Shown piece after piece: positions 58,113 to 64,000 of a stretch of DNA of 64,000 bases. The translations under genes and the position numbers were made by a program. Under the pieces are notes generated by a model. It had not been told where the DNA came from. It saw nothing but the letters and a program-made list of their open reading frames with translations, and made no database searches. The stretch's first letter is position 1; every line of letters starts with the position of its first letter. The stretch lies in NCBI GenBank assembly GCA_001599595.1, contig BCHH01000008.1, forward strand, positions 1,640,046 through 1,704,045. The letters run 5' to 3'. This DNA comes from Beverwykella pulmonaria. Taxonomy: Eukaryota > Ascomycota > Dothideomycetes > Pleosporales > Melanommataceae.

Positions 58113-59266
58113 CTACCACCCGTACCCCTTGGTCGATGTAGACTTTGGTGTACTCTTGGGCGTACTTTTGGCCGTGGAAGATGTCTTGGTAGACTTCGCA
58201 CTTGTCTTGGGCGTTGACGTTGGTTTTGGGGTGCTCTTATACGTTGATTTCGGTGGAGTAGGCGTCGGTGTCTTGCAGGTTGTGCTCTTTGGACAATGAT
58301 ATCCTACGCACTTGGACGTTGTTGTCGTTTTGATTTTCGTGCTAGATTTTGATGTCGACGATGGTGGAGGCGTAGGAGTAGATGATGGAAGTGATGTTGA
58401 AGTCAATATCGGCGGCTCGCAGGGGTCAGTCGACTCCAGGTTCTTGGCCACGTAAAGAGATAAGTGATCAGGACCACCGCAGTATTGCGTGGCATTTCCT
58501 GTACATGGAGTTGAACATTGGGCGACATCGGTGGATGTCGTTCCATTGCCTAGGACGACACCACAGTAGCATTCGCGGCCAAATTCCGTGCCGGCGAAGG
58601 GGTACCCCTTGGCTCCGCAGGCATTGAGGCATGTTTCGGTTGTCATAGAGGAGACGTTGAGAAAATCCCATTGTGAGTAGTCGAGGGAGCGACCGCTGGT
58701 ACCTTCAGTATAGCAGCCAAGCGACTTGTAGTCCGAAGATATGGCGATGTCATCTGCATCTGGAAAGGTAGGGTCTTGGTAAATTGAAATACGATCTTCA
58801 CCACCGCAAGCCTGGGTTGGGTCACCTTGAGATGTAATCAGCGTCGATATAAAGGTATATTAGTGGGAGCAGTCATACCATTACATGGTAGATTGCATTC
58901 AGACTCAGGAGCAGATGCACTCGAAACACTGGCACCGCAGAAGCATTGCCCTATTTGCGTCAGCGATATTGTAATCGGAAACTGAGTTTAGATATTACCA
59001 TGATACTCCAAGCCGGCGTAGCGATAGCTATTGCCCTTGCAGTACGCTGTGCATTGCTCTACTGTTGCATTGGTAAACTCCAAGCTTGTCTGAAATGGAA
59101 GAGAGCGACTGGAGACTGAGTCGTGATAACAGCCCGAGTACACAAATTTCGTGTATGGATAGACGCATGGGGGTTTAGGCGGGTTGTTTCTCGGGAAGAG
59201 GAAGGCCGTTGCTGGGGAGAATGTTACCGCCAGCCCCAAGATTACAAAAGCAAAGCTGCGACTCAT
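58113..59266 (-). CDS. Secreted protein with two WSC domains and a Ser/Thr/Lys-rich tail
   Basis: Exons 59266-58999, 58950-58879 and 58825-58113 give 350 residues; both introns are phase 1 and GT-AG. A signal peptide is evident (MSRSFAFVILGLAVTFSPATA). WSC domain 1 begins FVYSGCYHDSV and ends in a CGGEDRISIY motif after the exon 2/3 junction. WSC domain 2 runs from LGCYTEGTSGRSL through CLNACGAKGYPFAG and CYCGVVLGN to YCGGPDHLSLY. The tail is repetitive Ser/Thr/Lys/Pro (STPKSTPKST type), a likely O-mannosylated stretch. There is no membrane helix or clear GPI site at the C-terminus (KGYGW). WSC domains bind carbohydrate in wall sensors and secreted enzymes. A wall-associated role is inferred. 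Confidence 0.9.
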
Positions 59267-61124
59267 GGCTAGAGGGACGTATATATCTTGTCTTGAACGC
59301 AGTAAGAAGCGATGATGATAAAAACGCAGAATTGACGTGCGAGCTGATAATTTATCTTCACTTATTTATGAATCGAACGATCTCAATACTTCTGAGGACC
59401 GCTTCATCGGAAATGTTCAGCTCGTGTTCTCGTCATGCAAGAAGTATCGACTTCATATGCATACTTTGTACACGGCGAACACAGTGAGGCGATTCTCGTG
59501 GTGGGCCCCCGCAGCCCAGCGCTGTGGCTGGCTCTAGGTACAGCGTGTCGACTGAATTGTGGACATCGACAGGCACAGCTTCCGGTTTGGGCACAACTTC
59601 TGCAGGGCATATTTGTGTATAGATAACAATGTCTCACCAATACGCCATTGCGTCAGGGCAGAGCCGTCCCGATAGAGATGATTGCAAGATACGGGCGAGT
59701 CAGAGTGCGTGGCGCGACGCATTGGCTAATATAGGATACGGCGGGGAACCCATGTTGCTGCGAGTGAGAGCAGGGGGTTATGTCTGGCAACGTGCAGGTT
59801 GAAGCATGTACGAAGTATTGCCCAGGCTGTTGGGAGAAGGCTGAAAATCCTGGTGTTGATATGGGAGTTAACGCAAGTGCCAGATGGTGATATGTGCACC
59901 CCAGAACCAACGGAACCTCACATCATCGCGAACACCACTCTCCCCACCATTATTATCCTTCGGTCAGCTCTCATTTCATCTTGATATGCTCGTGTTCCTC
60001 TCCCCTTACGAAGAAACACTCAAAGACCCCGACCGTGTTACTTCAACGTGGCGAGGCCGTTGAAAATGTCTTCGGGCGCGGGCAATATGGAGAAATCGCT
60101 GCAGTAACGGGATGGAGTGATGCGTACCTACTTGAAAATAGGATCGAGGTTCCATCAGTTAACGCAGAACTGATCCTTACGTTTATTTGTGCCCCCATTT
60201 TTTTATGCTTCTTTCACGCTTAGCGGTCGTGTCTTTTCTCTGCTTCCTGATGCTCTTAATCTCAGAACTTCCCGACATTTCTCCTTGTTTGCTCTCTCTC
60301 TCTTTCCTCCGCCATACCCGATCCCCCCTCAACGGAGCTACTCTTTCAGTTGTCGTACGGTTCACGCGCCATTCTTTTCTTCTTCTGGCAGCACTATTGG
60401 CACCATCACCTATCCCATCACGATCGCCATTATGATGTCCTACGTTACGGCCAGAAAGGGAAAAGACGCTTGCAATCATATCGTGGCTTCTCTCGGAATA
60501 TTCAGCGAACCGAACACTTGACGGTGACTTTAGCCTGTTGGGCATTGAATCCTGCAATAGTTCTGAAGTCATGTTTTCAGGAACATTGATACTATCCTAT
60601 CCCAGCATTGCTCCCTCCCTATCATCCTCCGCAGAACAATAAAGAGCAAGATAGGAAGAAGAACTCTGTCAAATCCTGCTACCAGCGAGAATGCTAACGT
60701 TGCTTCGAAGGAGAGTGTTAAAATCCTTCGCAAATGGAGGGGCAAAGTGGATGTCTAACGGTGAGAGAAATGAAGTAAAGCGTGGGCAAGAGGCAGTCTA
60801 GGAAGACCAAGTCGCAAAAGTAAAATCATCGCAGTAACTGACAGCCGCGCATATTCACCTTCGAAGCTTCTTGTGAATGGACGATGTCTATTTGATGCTG
60901 ATAGCAGGCATTTGTGGGCCGCAAACGAACCTAACAGACGCACATGCAATACGAGTACAAAGAAATCCATTATCACCAACATTCCAGGGTAGCAATGACT
61001 TTTATTCATTCCTCTCCATAGCAACATTACTCGCCCGCAGTATTCCCAAACCCATCTCCACCACACCCTCTGGCGCCTGTGGAGCTCCGGCATACAACTC
61101 AGCCAGCCTAACATAATTATATCT
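59267..61124. other. Intergenic region, 1.9 kb
   Basis: No supported gene. A minus-strand frame of 129 codons (60183-60572) is Arg/Lys/Ser-rich without a domain, opposite equally long plus-strand frames, so it is probably chance. Confidence 0.45.
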
Positions 61125-61706
61125 CTATGCCACGGCCGTCAAGCTCAGCTTCTTACTGATTTGGCCTTCGGAATTTTGAAAAGTATACGCTGGTGCCGTA
61201 TTGCGTTGGCGCTTCGGCCGAAGTTTGAAGAACAGCAACAGCCCCAAGCAACGAACGACGCTAAACATGTCTCCAGCCACAGCCCCTACTATCTGAGTGG
61301 GGATCATAACCAGCTTTGTGGAGCCAGGAGTGAAGTTGGGAACGGGTGTGGAGAGATCGTTGTATCTAGCGTGAACTTCAGAAATCTGAGGTAAAAGAAA
61401 GGAAAAATAGTTGATACCGGAGATTAGAAGGAACGAGATAGCGGAAAGCTAGTAAATACCGGAAGGCTGAACATTGACACTGTCGGTGCTTTGGCAGTGC
61501 TCGGCTTTAACAGTGCTCGATGGCATGGCGTATGTATACTCGTCTTTCTTACTACTTGGAGCGGCTATCGCATTGGAAATAGCCGTAGCTCCACCGCTCA
61601 TCGTGACCGTCAGATACTTACAGAATACCCCTTTACTACTCGTAATCGGATAGTCATCTACGCCACACTGCACTTTGAACATTCCAACCATGCCTGACTT
61701 CCTCAA
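61125..61706 (-). other. Possible exons of a small membrane protein (unresolved)
   Basis: Two minus-strand frames follow each other: 61706-61449 (Ser/Thr/Ala-rich, MSGGATAISNAIAAPSS) and one up to the stop at 61125-61127. The second includes STPVPNFTPGSTKLV, a hydrophobic stretch (IVGAVAGDMFSVV, LGLLLFF) and a basic KLRPKRQRN tail. A Ser/Thr stalk plus a membrane helix would suit a surface protein, perhaps a long splice form of the CFEM-like gene just upstream. I could not find a splice joining all parts in frame. Confidence 0.3.
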
Positions 61707-61864
61707 GATTTATTCTCATATAAGCATACGTCATATAATCCATTAAGTGGGCCCCTTGTCTCCAGCAAAGAAAATCAATTTAGCCAATGCATTTCCAACA
61801 CTTTCTAGACCCGTGGAAGGGAAGCGCCGTAACCAACACCTTCCTTTGTCGACACCTCACTCCT

Positions 61865-62333
61865 CTACCACTCCACGCTCTTCCCCTGATCCATGCACAC
61901 CTTGGCCAAGAGGTCTTTATACTCTGTTCAGAGTTAGCCTTACATACCTCAATGAAACAAGTCCAATTCGCTCATGGCGCAATAAGTGCGTGTTTCAGCT
62001 CCAGCTTGGATGACGATCACGTACGGAACAGCGCTCCATCGGTACACCACTTGTTCCTCTCCACGCTCTCTAAACATGGCTTCACCACCCTGATGAACTC
62101 ATCGATCTTCGCCTGGGGCTTGTCGCAGATGCATTTCAATTTCGACGGATCGCAGGTATAGAAAAGTCCATTCACGAGGCAGTTGGACTAACTCATGTGT
62201 GTTAGCGAGGAGCTTGAGGTCTAGGAGAGAGAGAGAGGAGACATACAGCGCCACAACTCGGTAGCTTAAAGGCCTCTACCATCCCTGGCACCATGGCTGC
62301 AAGGACTACGGTGAAGAGTGTGCTGATATTCAT
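61865..62333 (-). CDS. Small secreted cysteine-rich protein, CFEM-like
   Basis: Exons 62333-62247, 62187-62025 and 61923-61865 give 102 residues. The signal peptide is MNISTLFTVVLAAMVPGMVEA. The mature part has eight cysteines: PSC, SNC, YTC, LKC and IC (LKCIC), KPC, KWC and KVC. The LKCIC core and the PSC start resemble the CFEM domain of fungal surface and effector proteins. Intron 1 is phase 0 and intron 2 phase 1; intron 2 has a GTACGT donor and a CTAAC branch site 11 bases before the acceptor. Without intron 2 the frame would stop after ALFRT with seven cysteines; splicing adds the eighth. An AAG|GTGTGC donor inside exon 3 could give a longer form. CFEM proteins act in haem/iron uptake, adhesion or host interaction; the role here is unknown. 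Confidence 0.72.
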
Positions 62334-62998
62334 ATCGGCGGTGTATTGCAGTGGGCAATCTGGTAAACGAAAACTCGAGTTAAGCTGATCGACAGTCGCA
62401 ATGGCAATCTAGTCGCAGAAGAGAATATTCGAAAGCAAGTCAAAGTTTAGCTTGCCACGCGGTTCGGTCTCCCCGCTCACCTGTCCCAAATGCACGCCGA
62501 CGTGTGCAACAGCCGCAAAGTTTATCGCGCCCGTGCGTGTCTGCGAATGAAATGCACCGGCGAACAAAGAAACCTGCGCTTTGAACGGTGAAAGAAATTC
62601 CGCTCGAGCACGCCCCCTGAATCAAAACGGACGACGAAATCGAGGTCAAATTGATAAGGGAAATGGGCGTTCGTTCGTATGGTACTCATGACACTGCAGT
62701 TGAGGCTGACGGGAGGCTGAAATATAGAGGCCTGTGATGCAAGAATGGAATGGTTGGGCAATGTGAATGAGGATGGTGTTGGGCAAATTGTGCCTGGTGC
62801 ACCTGCGTCATGTGTCGTAGTGTCCAACCAGGTAAGCAGTTTCCAGGTTTCGGGGAAGGATGCTATGTGACAACCTCGCTCACACTTGCCCAGCAGCCTC
62901 GTAGCCATCGAAAAAGGATGGTTTGGCTGTACATAGTCCTACATCTATTTCTTCTCCGCCAGTGCTTTTAACGCTCTATTTCCACACCTACCCTTTAC
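62334..62998. other. Intergenic region upstream of the CFEM-like gene
   Basis: 665 bp. A minus-strand frame of 128 codons (62522-62908) has no domain and composition like the flanks. This is probably promoter DNA. Confidence 0.45.
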
Positions 62999-64000
62999 TC
63001 ATACATTCTTTCCCAGACTAGGCCGAGGAAGAACCACATAGGGCATCGGCTCTGCGGTCCAAGGCCTCGTGTCCATCACCCTCTCCAGCCCACAACTCCT
63101 GCTCTTCCACCCGTCGCCATTCAACGCCCTCGCCATACTCCACGCCCCCCTCACACAATCATTGACGCCTACGCCATTGTACTGCGACCCCACGACCCGC
63201 ACCTTCCCGTGGAACTCAAGCTGCAGTTTCTCGGCGTACTGCTTTAGTCGGTCTTCGTAGCCGACGGTGTACTGCGGTATGCAGTCATGGTGTAGGTTGA
63301 CATGGCATACTACCGGTTCGTCCGTGATGCCAAGATGCCGGTGGATGACTGATTTTGCGAGCTCGGCGCCCTCGTCCTCGTCTGGGTAGCCTTGCCAGCC
63401 GTCCCACCAGTGGCCGCCAAGCATGACGGTGATTTTTGTGCCGGCGACTGAGTCTTGGCCAGTGACTGCGTCCGAGTCGAAAATGACACCCAGTGCGCGC
63501 TCGGGGTTCTGCTCGAAGGGTACGCTCTGGGGAATTAGGTAGCCGAAGCCGGACACAGGGGTGAGGTTGGGTTGGGAGAAGTAGAGATTGACGGTCATAA
63601 CGGTGACGTAGGGTGTCAATGCTTTGTTACGGATTGTGGAGATGACAAGATCGAAGATTTGGGTGGCTTGAGTTTCGCCCTCCTATTTGCAGTGTCAGCA
63701 TTTTGGGTTTGAGGGACAAAGAAAGGGTGGAACGTGCCCCTGTAACGACCTGGACCTGCTCTGAATTGCCCTCTGCCATAGTGTATGACTGAACCGGAGA
63801 TCCCATCTTGATCTCCACCTGTTTATTCAGTTCGAGTGTGTGCTGCAGCGTCTGAGACAGCTGCTGCATGCCATCTCTGAATGCAAAGGTACTGCACCCT
63901 ATGAGACCATTTACGAATTCCTGACCCCATTCCTGCTGCCTCTCAATTTCCTGTTGCATCGCTACTACCGAATCCAGATCATATGGATGGGTAGGAATCA
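62999..64000 (-). CDS. HEM14: Protoporphyrinogen oxidase, C-terminal part (5' end outside window)
   Basis: The frame is open to the window edge (…HPYDLDSVVAMQQEIERQQ). One exon spans 64000 to about 63750 and the last is 63682-62999. The upstream part has VNGLIGCSTFAFRDGMQQL. The last exon gives DLVISTIRN, NLYFSQPNLTPVSGFGYLIPQ, ERALGVIFDSDAVTGQDS, KITVMLGGHWW and VVGSQYNGVGVNDCVRGAW, ending at GKNV. The GFGYLIP and LGVIFDS blocks and the closing GVGVNDCV flavin-binding helix are diagnostic. The enzyme is a mitochondrial inner-membrane FAD protein that oxidises protoporphyrinogen IX in haem synthesis. The donor of the visible intron is uncertain: CAG|GTCGTT (after 63750) or a GC donor (after 63738) both keep the frame. 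Confidence 0.88.

Noticed and set aside
60183..60572. Basic 129-codon minus-strand frame
   Set aside because: Frames of similar length lie opposite it, and the Arg/Lys bias follows base composition.

Overview
The window is nuclear DNA of a filamentous ascomycete (Pezizomycotina). The signs are short GT-AG introns of about 45-100 bp with CTAAC/CTGAC-like branch sites, a fungal-specific transcription factor, WSC and CFEM-type secreted proteins, an ENA-type sodium ATPase, and housekeeping genes with fungal architecture. I cannot assign the class from sequence alone. Most genes are interrupted, and several only appear when short exons are joined. I rebuilt these by hand: NEDD8 (four exons), a membrane RING-H2 protein, a CFEM-like secreted protein, and ornithine decarboxylase antizyme. 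I found no tRNA, rRNA, CRISPR array or intact transposon.

Layout. 0-2 kb: 3' part of a fungal transcription factor, then 2.9 kb without a gene. 4.7-13.1 kb: a dense housekeeping block with MCM4, tubulin cofactor A, a THO7-like subunit, elongin A and NEDD8. 14.7-17.4 kb: a TBC-domain Rab GAP. 17.4-27.3 kb: gene-poor, with one low-complexity nuclear-type protein behind a long leader. 27.3-32.3 kb: RING-H2 membrane protein and ENA ATPase. 32.3-35.5 kb: decayed reading frames, a cluster of six CACGTG boxes and a hairpin. 35.5-53 kb: a second dense block with listerin, XPD/Rad3, antizyme (with a +1 frameshift site), an Fpr3/4-type nucleolar FKBP, REV1 and a Yippee-like protein. 54-62.3 kb: an accessory-looking stretch with a divergent kinase, a decayed WSC gene, an intact two-WSC secreted protein and a CFEM-like secreted protein. 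63-64 kb: 3' part of protoporphyrinogen oxidase.

Common threads. Replication and repair genes (MCM4, XPD, REV1) occur on both sides, and MCM4 and REV1 each have an MluI-type ACGCGT box before the start. Ubiquitin-system genes are frequent: NEDD8, elongin A, two RING proteins including listerin, and antizyme, which directs ubiquitin-independent degradation. Divergent pairs with short shared promoters include MCM4/tubulin cofactor A, listerin/XPD and FKBP/REV1. The strongest special signal is the antizyme gene. Its first frame stops at TCC-TGA, and the 103-nt intron that follows keeps the frame only if ribosomes shift +1 there.
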